Source: Bacteroidales bacterium UBA6360
GTDB lineage: Bacteria > Bacteroidota > Bacteroidia > Bacteroidales > UBA932
Direction of reading: 5' to 3'
Assembly (NCBI GenBank): GCA_002440085.1
Contig: DJRM01000010.1
Span: 5,536 to 11,044, forward strand
Length of the DNA stretch: 5,509 nucleotides
The notes under the pieces: generated by a model
What the model was told of the DNA's origin: nothing
The model's database searches: none
Seen by the model: the letters and a program-made list of their open reading frames with translations, nothing else
Shown here: one piece after another, positions 1 to 5,509 of the stretch
Layout: each line of letters opens with the position of its first letter
Numbering within the stretch: the first letter of the stretch is position 1
Translations under genes and position numbers: made by a program

Positions 1-128
1 AGGATGCAGAAAAATGAAGATGTAGAAAAATGAGGATGTAGAAAAATGAAGATGTAGAAAAATGAGGATGTAGAAAAATGAAGATGCAGAAAAATGAGGA
101 TGCAGAAAGATGAGGATGTAGAATAATT
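1..128 (+). repeat. 16-bp tandem repeat array, eight units, purine-rich on the plus strand
   Basis: Eight head-to-tail 16-bp units start at 1, 17, 33, 49, 65, 81, 97 and 113. The consensus is ARGATGYAGAAAAATG. Position 2 alternates G,A,G,A,G,A,G and then G, so the first seven units behave as a 32-bp higher-order repeat. Position 7 is C in units 1, 6 and 7 and T elsewhere. The last unit is degenerate (ends AATAATT), and a decayed copy (GCAATGCAGAATAAT) follows to about 145. Cytosine is almost absent from the plus strand (only positions 7, 87 and 103). The array may extend past the left edge, so its true length is unknown. It ends only about 30 bases before the dehydrogenase start and probably lies in that gene's upstream or leader region. 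No long reading frame runs through it on the plus strand. Its function is unknown; a variable-number tandem repeat is the simplest reading. Confidence 0.95.
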
Positions 129-159
129 GAGCAATGCAGAATAATAAAAATTGAATGAT

Positions 160-981
160 ATGACACAGAATCTTTTTGATGTTAAGGGCAAGGTCGTGGT
201 GATGACCGGAGCCTGCGGCGTGCTTGGAAGCACAATCGTTAAATATTTCGCGGCCCAGGGCTGCAAAGTGGTGCTGCTCGACCTTGAGAGAGCGGCGGCA
301 ATAGGCGAGAGTCTCGTTGAGGAAATCCGCAAGGACGGAGGAGAGGCCAGCTTCTTCCCGACAAACGTGCTCGACAAGGCGACGCTTGAGCATAACTATG
401 AGCAGATTGTCGAAAAATACGGAAAGATTGACGTTCTTCTTAACGCGGCTGGAGGCAACATGGCCTCTGCAACCGTTCCGCCGGACAAGACCATCTTCGA
501 CCTTGACGTGGACGCCGTGAAGAAAGTCACCGAACTGAACCTTTTCGGAACAATAATCCCGACAATGGTTTTCGCGAAATCTATGGCAGAGGCAGGCAAG
601 GGCTCAATCATCAACTTCGCATCCGAGTCGGCTCTTCGCCCTCTCACCCGCGTGGCCGGCTACGGCGTGGCAAAGGCGGCGGTGGCGAACTGGACTAAAT
701 ATCTCTGTGCAGAACTTGCGATGAAATTCGGCGAGGGACTGCGCGTCAACGCGATTGCTCCGGGCTTCCTGCTCACGAACCAGAACCGCGCGCTTCTCAC
801 CAACGAGGACGGCTCCCTCACCCAGCGTTCGCACACCATTCTCGCGCACACGCCTATCGGACGCTTCCTTGAGCCAGACGAGCTTGTGGGCACGCTTCAC
901 TATCTTGCATCCGACGCATCAAAGGCGGTGACAGGAACCGTATGCGTTGTTGACGGCGGATTTGACGCATTCTCGATTTAA
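160..981 (+). CDS. SDR-family D-mannonate oxidoreductase (fructuronate reductase type)
   Basis: This is a cytoplasmic NAD(P)-dependent short-chain dehydrogenase of 273 aa, normal for classical SDRs. With the ATG at 160 as residue 1, the visible motifs are the Rossmann nucleotide-binding loop TGACGVLG (16-23), an acidic residue after the second strand (LLDLE, Asp41, which favours NAD), NAAGG (95-99), catalytic Asn127, Ser155, and Tyr168/Lys172 in YGVAK. The segments FDLDVDAVKKVTELNLFGT, VNAIAPGFLLTNQNRALL and TPIGRF resemble, from memory, SDR-type UxuB/YjmF enzymes. These interconvert D-fructuronate and D-mannonate in the glucuronate branch of hexuronate catabolism. An in-frame TTG at 151 would add three residues (MND). 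I prefer the ATG because the SDR fold begins right after it and no Shine-Dalgarno supports either start. Upstream is the 16-bp repeat array; no promoter is recognisable there. A related polyol or gluconate dehydrogenase remains possible, since SDR substrates are hard to assign. The family is certain, the substrate moderately so. Confidence 0.8.
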   Translation: MTQNLFDVKGKVVVMTGACGVLGSTIVKYFAAQGCKVVLLDLERAAAIGESLVEEIRKDGGEASFFPTNVLDKATLEHNYEQIVEKYGKIDVLLNAAGGNMASATVPPDKTIFDLDVDAVKKVTELNLFGTIIPTMVFAKSMAEAGKGSIINFASESALRPLTRVAGYGVAKAAVANWTKYLCAELAMKFGEGLRVNAIAPGFLLTNQNRALLTNEDGSLTQRSHTILAHTPIGRFLEPDELVGTLHYLASDASKAVTGTVCVVDGGFDAFSI

Positions 982-994
982 TTGCGTACCTTTG
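961..994 (+). promoter_or_regulatory. Bacteroides-type promoter for the GH20 gene
   Basis: TACCTTTG at 987-994 is an exact match to the Bacteroidota -7 consensus TAnnTTTG. A TTTG at 961-964, inside the end of the dehydrogenase gene, is a plausible -33 box, with a 22-base spacer that is slightly long. Transcription would be expected to start around 999-1002, giving a leader of about 80 bases before the hexosaminidase ATG at 1083. The box match and position are seen directly; activity is inferred. Confidence 0.6.
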
Positions 995-1001
995 TAGAAT
1001 A

Positions 1002-1053
1002 GCATTCGGGAGCGGCTCCGACTCTTGCCGAAGCTTCTCTCGAATGCTTTTTT
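1002..1053 (+). terminator. Intrinsic terminator or leader attenuator between the SDR and GH20 genes
   Basis: GCATTCGGGAG (1002-1012) pairs with CTCTCGAATGC (1037-1047) over 11 bp with one G-T wobble. A T6 tract (1048-1053) follows. Inside the loop, CGGC (1013-1016) can pair with GCCG (1027-1030), leaving AAGCTT as a bulge. This is a textbook Rho-independent terminator for the upstream dehydrogenase. However, the hairpin also begins within a few bases of the start site predicted from the 987-994 promoter box, so it may be the 5' structure of the hexosaminidase leader. The last 29 bases before the next ATG show no further structure. Confidence 0.8.
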
Positions 1054-1082
1054 AGTAACATTAAACTCATATACAGACATCT

Positions 1083-2765
1083 ATGACACTGAAGTCACTT
1101 GTGGCACCGTCAGTTGCCGCCCTCGCCCTTTGGGCCTCTGTTTCTGTGGAAGCAGGCGCTGTTTCCATAATCCCGGAACCGCAGAAAATCACTCAGACGC
1201 AGTCCGTGCTGCCAATTTCCGCAGACGAAATCAAGATTCACGCTTCTTCCGATGAACTCAAGCAGCTCGTGAGCACATGGGCGGAGTCCATCGTGAAGCC
1301 ATACGCGGCGGGAGACTACTGGACAGAGACGAATTTCCACCGCATTGTTTCAGACGTCGTGCTTCCGAAGGCCGTCCTTGAAAAATCAGCTAAGAAGGCG
1401 GATGTGAAACTCTCTATCGACAAGTCTCTTGCGGAAGAGCAGTATAAGTTGTTCATTGATCCTAAAAACAAGATTGCCATCACCGGAGGGTCTGTGAAGG
1501 GCGTATGGTGGGGGCTTCAGAGCCTTACCCAGGTTCTCGTAGAGGCCGCCGCGACTCCGGAAAATGGTAAAATAAACCTCGGCGGCCTTGAGATTGAGGA
1601 CTGGCCGGAGTTCGCCTACAGGGGAGCGATGCTTGACTGCTGCCGCCACTTCATCCCGCTCGATGACGTGAAGAAGTACATTGACATAATGGCTCTTCAC
1701 AAGCTCAACACCTTCCACTGGCATCTTACTGAGGATCAGGGCTGGAGAATCGAGATAAAGAAATATCCCCTCCTTACGGAAGTGGGCGCGAAGCGTGAGG
1801 ACACGCTCATCAGCCATCTGCGCGACAAGGACAAAAAGTATGACGGCCACATTCACAGCGGATATTACACACAGGAACAGTGCCGCGAACTCGTGGCATA
1901 CGCAGCCGCAAGGCAGATTACCGTGATTCCGGAAATCGAGATGCCGGGTCACGCCATGGCTGCCCTCGCTGCATATCCTTATCTCGGATGCAAGCAGGAG
2001 GACTACAAGCCGCTTCCTTATTGGGGAATTATTCCTGACGTGTTCTGCATCGGCCGAGAGTCCACATTCCAGTTCCTTGAGGACGTGCTTGACGAGGTAT
2101 GCGAAATTTTTCCGAGCGAGTACATCCACATCGGAGGCGACGAGTGTCCGCGTGACCGCTGGAAGGAATGCCCTGACTGCCAGAAGCGTATGAAGGATGA
2201 GGGGCTTACGGAAGTGGGGCAGCTCCAGACCTACCTTCTTAAGAGAATCGAGAAGTATCTCAACGACAAAGGACGCCACATCATCGGCTGGGACGAGATT
2301 CTTGAGGCAGGAGCTACACCGACGGCGACGGTTATGTCCTGGAGAGGCGCTGAAGGCGGAATCAAGGCCGCGAAGATGGGCAACAAGGTCGTGATGGCTC
2401 CGAACAAGTATTTCTACCTTGACTACTACCAGACGGAAGACCCTCAGGCGAACGGAGAGCCGCTCGGCATCGGGGGTTATGTGTCCCTCGAAAAATGCTG
2501 GAGCTTCGACCCTTACGATCAGCTGACCGACAACGAGAAGAAGTGCATCTACGGCATTCAGGCAAACACTTGGACCGAGTACATGCGCGGAATCGACCGC
2601 GTGCAGTTCATGGATCTCCCGCGTTTCTGTGCACTCTCTGCCGTCAGCTGGAACAAGGACGCTCAGACCTATCCTGAGTTCCTCTCCAAGGTGAAATCCT
2701 CGATGGTTCCGCTCTATCAGTACTACGGGCTCATCTACGCCCCTTACGCCTTTGAGGAGGAGTAA
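1083..2765 (+). CDS. Secreted GH20 beta-N-acetylhexosaminidase
   Basis: This exo-acting glycoside hydrolase family 20 enzyme (560 aa) removes terminal beta-linked GlcNAc or GalNAc from glycans. Residues 1-26 form a signal peptide (hydrophobic stretch VAALALWASV, cleavage near EAGA) without a lipobox cysteine, so it should be periplasmic or secreted. Residues about 28-170 are the GH20b N-terminal domain (opens SIIPEPQKI). Residues about 176-530 are the TIM barrel: YRGAMLDCCRHF (179-190, Arg180), LNTFHWHLTEDQGWRIE (208-224), EIEMPGH (284-290), and HIGGDECP (349-356) with the paired Asp353 (positions the acetamido group) and Glu354 (acid/base). Trp403, Trp420 and TWTEY (496-500) supply the expected sugar-binding pocket. 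Every hallmark of substrate-assisted catalysis is present. The protein ends soon after the barrel with no binding module, sorting domain or anchor, which makes it a compact family member. It probably has its own promoter upstream and ends at the terminator at 2790. The exact glycan cannot be told from sequence. Confidence 0.95.
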   Translation: MTLKSLVAPSVAALALWASVSVEAGAVSIIPEPQKITQTQSVLPISADEIKIHASSDELKQLVSTWAESIVKPYAAGDYWTETNFHRIVSDVVLPKAVLEKSAKKADVKLSIDKSLAEEQYKLFIDPKNKIAITGGSVKGVWWGLQSLTQVLVEAAATPENGKINLGGLEIEDWPEFAYRGAMLDCCRHFIPLDDVKKYIDIMALHKLNTFHWHLTEDQGWRIEIKKYPLLTEVGAKREDTLISHLRDKDKKYDGHIHSGYYTQEQCRELVAYAAARQITVIPEIEMPGHAMAALAAYPYLGCKQEDYKPLPYWGIIPDVFCIGRESTFQFLEDVLDEVCEIFPSEYIHIGGDECPRDRWKECPDCQKRMKDEGLTEVGQLQTYLLKRIEKYLNDKGRHIIGWDEILEAGATPTATVMSWRGAEGGIKAAKMGNKVVMAPNKYFYLDYYQTEDPQANGEPLGIGGYVSLEKCWSFDPYDQLTDNEKKCIYGIQANTWTEYMRGIDRVQFMDLPRFCALSAVSWNKDAQTYPEFLSKVKSSMVPLYQYYGLIYAPYAFEEE

Positions 2766-2789
2766 TCGGCTTTCGGCAAACGTCATCAG

Positions 2790-2827
2790 GCCGGTCGGTG
2801 TCTCGCAATGGATGCCGACCGGCTTTT
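2790..2827 (+). terminator. Intrinsic terminator after the GH20 gene
   Basis: A perfect 9-bp G+C-rich stem, GCCGGTCGG (2790-2798) with CCGACCGGC (2815-2823), is followed by TTTT (2824-2827). It lies 24 bases after the hexosaminidase stop and ends plus-strand transcription. On the minus strand the same stem is followed by CTGATG rather than T residues, so it looks one-directional. Downstream, 2828-2916 is an A+T-richer spacer between converging genes. It holds only a weak possible pairing of GGCT with AGCC (about 2850-2878) and no convincing terminator for the minus-strand operon. Confidence 0.88.
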
Positions 2828-2916
2828 GTTCTGCCGCTTTATTGAAATAGGGCTGAATAAATACAGTTTTGTTTAGCCGAACTCTGCAAAAAGGCGTGGC
2901 TTTGAATAATGTGAGG

Positions 2917-4539
2917 TCAGAACCTTAGACCTACGGAGATCATGCAGCCGGAACGCCACCAGCGGCCTGGAGTGTTGTCTATTTCGAGACCGCTCTCCTC
3001 TTTGCTGCGACGGTCGCGCTCTGAAGACTTGAAGAATGTCGTGGCGCCGAGACGCAGCTGACGGCGATGGGGAAGAGCCCAGGCATAACCCGCTCCGAGA
3101 CGGATGTAGTGCCAGTTTGACGGGATGGCGAAGTCGTGGTCAATCAGATCCACCGCAATGCGCGTGTCTTCGGTCTCCCTCGGGATGTAGTCGAGGTGGC
3201 TGCCGAGGCCGCGCGAAATCCTCGCCTTGCAGCCGAGGTCGAGAATCCCTCCTCTCGTGCGTACAAACTTCTGCACACCGAGCGCGAACCTCATGTTCTT
3301 TATCAGTTCCCGAGCCCCGGCCGCGCTGTACACCTGTTCGCAACGGTTGCCTTCGGCTTCGGCGCTGAAAATCCAGCTTTCGAGCAGCGTGTTCCTGTCA
3401 TTCAGGAAGAACTCCAACCGGCCGGTCAGATGATCTTCCCTGTTGAGGTATCGTCCCGGGAGCTCCGAGTCCGTCACCCAGGAGTTCACCTCGGGAGAGG
3501 AGTCAAAATGCTGGACGAACTCGCGTCCGGAGTGCCGCAGGCCGCAGTACTCCATCTTGAGTGCCGTCCCCCACCTTGCGGAGCCTTCCCGTGAGGCGTC
3601 GAGGGCGAATCCTGCCCTGAAGTCGCGCGTGTAGTAGTCGCCACGGTCGTGGGGTTTGTTGTAGTCGATGTCAAAGACCTTTTCAAGGCCGTTGCGGTAT
3701 TCTCCGTAGAGGCTGAAGGTTCCGAAGCGACCGATGCGCCTTATATCGAGGCTGCCCCCGAGCGTGTTCCCGTCATACTTCCGCTCCCGCTCCGTGTTGC
3801 TGAAAACTTCGTAGGTGTATTGCCCGAGGCCTTTCAGAAGATAGAGTTTCTGAGGCTGTGACGAGTCGTAGAGAATGAGGTTTGAAGTCTCGCGGTAGAG
3901 ACCGTAGATGAACCCCGCAGACACGGAAAACCAGTCCATGCAATTAAATGACAATGAAGGCTTTATCTCAATCCTGCACATCCCGGCCTGCGGACGCGGG
4001 TCAACTTTCTTGGCTCCCCGCCCGACCTCTAAATCCATCGCGATCCCTGCATTTAGCCACCCTCTGACGACCGGTGTGGAGATGTCTGCCCACATCGCGT
4101 AGTCCTGCTTCTTCCAGTTTCCGCCGGTGCTGTCCGCAATCACATACGGCATTGCCCGCAGCGGGTCGAATGTAGATGCGAAACGCACGCCGTTCTCAAA
4201 TGACTGTCGGAAAGTGAAGTCTCCCTTGAGACGGAAGCGCCCCACCTGTCTTTCCCCATCGGCATTGAAGAATACTCCCGTCTTCGTCTCCGCATCCTGT
4301 GCCCTGTGGAATGTTCCCGTCTCGAAGTCCGCTCCTAGCGCTGCCTGTCCGTAGCCGTCACCGGAAACGGATGCGCACTCCATGTCCGCGGCGTTCAGCA
4401 TCCTTTCCTGAGCCGCAGCCGGAACCGTGACGACGAGTGTCGGCGCGAGAATGAGCGCCGCGAGAAGTCTTTTCACTCCGCGAGAAGTCTCTGCCCCACA
4501 GTGTGTTATCGAAATCGCATGTATTCTTGTACTCCTCAT
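2917..4539 (-). CDS. DUF6850-type outer-membrane beta-barrel protein
   Basis: This 540-aa protein of unknown function resembles the DUF6850 family of Bacteroidota barrels. A signal sequence has its hydrophobic core at about 25-42 (LLAALILAPTLVV) and likely cleavage at PAAA/QE (43/44). The mature part has many alternating aromatic/polar strands, charged turns and a C-terminal Phe (ISVGLRF), the usual outer-membrane assembly signal. Landmarks are GTFHRAQDAE (75-84), then GRFRLKGDFTFRQSFENG, FDPLRAMPYVIADSTGG and WKKQDYAMWADIS. The ATG (4537-4539) overlaps the upstream stop as ATGA, which supports translational coupling. It gives an unusually long 24-residue n-region before the hydrophobic core. 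An in-frame GTG at 4474-4476 would give a 519-aa product starting MKRLLAALIL, a cleaner signal peptide, and either start could be used. A 13-bp direct repeat (4458-4470 and 4478-4490) brackets that GTG. Outer-membrane location is well supported, the family name moderately, and the function is unknown. Confidence 0.82.
   Translation of the reverse strand: MRSTRIHAISITHCGAETSRGVKRLLAALILAPTLVVTVPAAAQERMLNAADMECASVSGDGYGQAALGADFETGTFHRAQDAETKTGVFFNADGERQVGRFRLKGDFTFRQSFENGVRFASTFDPLRAMPYVIADSTGGNWKKQDYAMWADISTPVVRGWLNAGIAMDLEVGRGAKKVDPRPQAGMCRIEIKPSLSFNCMDWFSVSAGFIYGLYRETSNLILYDSSQPQKLYLLKGLGQYTYEVFSNTERERKYDGNTLGGSLDIRRIGRFGTFSLYGEYRNGLEKVFDIDYNKPHDRGDYYTRDFRAGFALDASREGSARWGTALKMEYCGLRHSGREFVQHFDSSPEVNSWVTDSELPGRYLNREDHLTGRLEFFLNDRNTLLESWIFSAEAEGNRCEQVYSAAGARELIKNMRFALGVQKFVRTRGGILDLGCKARISRGLGSHLDYIPRETEDTRIAVDLIDHDFAIPSNWHYIRLGAGYAWALPHRRQLRLGATTFFKSSERDRRSKEESGLEIDNTPGRWWRSGCMISVGLRF
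4458..4490 (-). repeat. 13-bp direct repeat around the alternative start of the barrel gene
   Basis: CCGCGAGAAGTCT occurs at 4458-4470 and again, identically, at 4478-4490, separated by 7 bases (TTTCACT). The period is 20 bp, which is not a multiple of three, so the two copies are read in different frames (TSRG and then RLLA in the minus-strand protein). The candidate GTG start (4474-4476) lies in the spacer. It looks like a short tandem duplication in the signal-peptide region; chance is less likely for 13 identical bases this close together. Confidence 0.85.
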
Positions 4540-5509
4540 TCCGACAATGGTTTAGCATTAATCACAAAGTCTTCGGTCGAGTTGTTCGTATCTTGAAGGC
4601 GCAAACGCCCGTCTGTCGAGGCCAGAGACTTCCTGCGCACGCTCAGTCCCTTGTAGATGGCGCCTGTCGTCGCAAATCCGGCGTCGAGAACAGGGGAGAA
4701 CCTCTTTGTGTTTGTCGCGGTCTCGTTCTGAATCAAGTCAACGGCATCGACTACAAAGTCATACGGAACTTTCAGGCAGTTCCAATACTCCTCGTCCTCA
4801 AACGGATCCTGAAAGGTCTCAGGCAGCGTGACCTTCTCGAAGGCGGCAAATTCTTCCGCGCTAGCCTCGATGAGCACCATACCCTGTCCGAACACGCTCG
4901 GCCGCCACAGGTAGCCGTAGTCTGGCCAGAAAGCCATCTCCATGTTTGCGGCGTTCAAGTCCGGATATTTGTTCTCCGGATCGTCCACGTAAGCCTCGAA
5001 ATCGGCTTCTGAAAGGTCCACAGGCGAGTTCAGGTTGTAGGCCGCATCTTTGTTGTGCGGAGCCGCCATCGTCGCAATCACCGCTGTCTGCCCCGGCTGC
5101 ATCACGAATGACTTTCCGCCGGCGACAATCTTCCACACGCTTTTCAGGTAGACATTCGTGTAGTTTCCAGCCTCTTCACCCGGCCACAGCGGTCCCGCTT
5201 CCCCAAGTCCTCCGTAAAACTCGTTCATCCCGATGTAGAGCTTGCCTATGTCCTGCGGCTTTGAGGAATTGTTGTAAATTGAGAAGAACGTGTCGTTGCG
5301 GTAGGTGCCGTTGTTCGGCGTTGTCGACCCGGCGTAGTATAACTCCTTGAATATTATTGGACTTGACGATACAGCGATGAGTTCCGAACCGCGAATCTCC
5401 GGCTTGAGCCCGATATGCAGACCGAGCCCGCTGATGAACCCGGAGAGATAGAGCGGCTCTCCGTCCGTGTCGGTTCCGACCGATGCTGCCTCCTCCGCCG
5501 TGAGGCTCC
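4536..5509 (-). CDS. DUF4876-type cell-envelope protein, 5' end beyond the window
   Basis: The frame is open without a stop from the right edge to the TGA at 4536-4538, giving 323 complete residues. The N-terminus, including any signal or lipoprotein peptide, lies outside the window. An internal Met at 5226-5228 is not the true start, because the 93 residues before it continue the same domain. With the first complete codon (5505-5507) as residue 1, landmarks are FKELYYAGS (53-61), DTFFSIYNNSS (72-82), VMQPGQTAVIA (135-145), SPVDLSEADFE (161-171), VPYDFVVDAVDLI (247-259), LSVRRK (288-293) and LQDTNNSTEDF (304-314). The SVRRK and DTNNSTEDF tail is what I recognise as the DUF4876 signature. The opening pattern (KE-YY-G, then a D-F-IYNN stretch, then a PGQ strand) also resembles a lamin-tail-like Ig fold. 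It overlaps the downstream barrel gene by 4 nt, so the two probably act together at the outer membrane. No catalytic motif is visible and the function is unknown. Confidence 0.85.
   Translation of the reverse strand, partial: SLTAEEAASVGTDTDGEPLYLSGFISGLGLHIGLKPEIRGSELIAVSSSPIIFKELYYAGSTTPNNGTYRNDTFFSIYNNSSKPQDIGKLYIGMNEFYGGLGEAGPLWPGEEAGNYTNVYLKSVWKIVAGGKSFVMQPGQTAVIATMAAPHNKDAAYNLNSPVDLSEADFEAYVDDPENKYPDLNAANMEMAFWPDYGYLWRPSVFGQGMVLIEASAEEFAAFEKVTLPETFQDPFEDEEYWNCLKVPYDFVVDAVDLIQNETATNTKRFSPVLDAGFATTGAIYKGLSVRRKSLASTDGRLRLQDTNNSTEDFVINAKPLSE

Noticed and set aside
1..128. CRISPR array
   Set aside because: The units are only 16 bp, directly abutting, with no unique spacers between them, so this is a simple tandem repeat.
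1025..1255. A 76-codon plus-strand frame overlapping the GH20 start
   Set aside because: It begins inside the hairpin and runs in another frame through the hexosaminidase signal peptide. The GH20 frame is clearly the coding one.
1386..2786. A 466-codon open frame on the minus strand, antisense to the hexosaminidase gene
   Set aside because: It lies opposite a complete GH20 gene with all catalytic motifs and is explained by that gene's codon usage. Its translation is rich in Leu, Val, Arg and His runs with no recognisable domain, and it starts inside the terminator region.
2850..2916. Possible terminator for the minus-strand operon
   Set aside because: Only a 4-bp pairing (GGCT with AGCC) and a GCC-rich stretch before a T5 run on the minus strand are present. 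The stem is too weak to call.
3136..3594. A 152-codon plus-strand open frame opposite the barrel gene
   Set aside because: It mirrors the coding frame of the DUF6850-type gene, has low-complexity Arg/Ala/Pro-rich translation and no start signal or homology that I recognise.
4556..4575. Possible Bacteroides promoter box on the minus strand before the barrel gene
   Set aside because: CAAAGTCT does not fit the reversed TAnnTTTG consensus, and the 4-nt overlap with the upstream gene makes a separate promoter unnecessary.
4503..5012. A 169-codon plus-strand open frame opposite the DUF4876-type gene
   Set aside because: The minus-strand frame carries a recognisable family signature over the same bases and continues to the window edge. 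The plus-strand frame has no domain and no promoter.

Overview
This window looks like chromosomal DNA from a Bacteroidota genome, most likely an uncultured gut Bacteroidales with moderately high G+C. Three things point there: a Bacteroides-type -7 promoter box (TAnnTTTG), the absence of Shine-Dalgarno sequences before the genes, and a pair of protein families (DUF4876 and DUF6850 types) that I know only from Bacteroidota. The genus cannot be fixed from the sequence alone.

Layout. Positions 1-128 are a purine-rich tandem array of eight 16-bp units, with a decayed tail to about 150. It runs directly into a plus-strand short-chain dehydrogenase gene (160-981) that best matches SDR-type D-mannonate oxidoreductases (fructuronate reductases) of hexuronate catabolism. 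A Bacteroides-type promoter overlaps the end of that gene. It is followed within a few bases by a terminator-like hairpin with a T6 tract, and then by a secreted GH20 beta-N-acetylhexosaminidase (1083-2765) with the catalytic Asp-Glu pair intact. A second intrinsic terminator (2790-2827) ends the plus-strand block.

The right half is on the minus strand and converges on this terminator. The upstream gene is a DUF4876-type protein cut by the right window edge. Its stop overlaps the start of a DUF6850-type outer-membrane beta-barrel gene (ATGA, 4-nt overlap), so the two are almost certainly one transcription unit and translationally coupled. Both are uncharacterised surface or cell-envelope proteins. 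From memory of Bacteroidota annotations, such pairs lie beside a TonB-dependent receptor, which here would be beyond the right edge.

Functionally, the plus-strand genes suggest use of host or dietary glycans: the GH20 enzyme removes terminal GlcNAc/GalNAc outside the cytoplasm, and the SDR handles a hexuronate intermediate inside it. A link between them, such as glycosaminoglycan use, is only an inference because a promoter and hairpin separate them. The best candidate for an undescribed system is the DUF4876/DUF6850 pair. The repeat array and the promoter-hairpin leader are the main non-coding curiosities.
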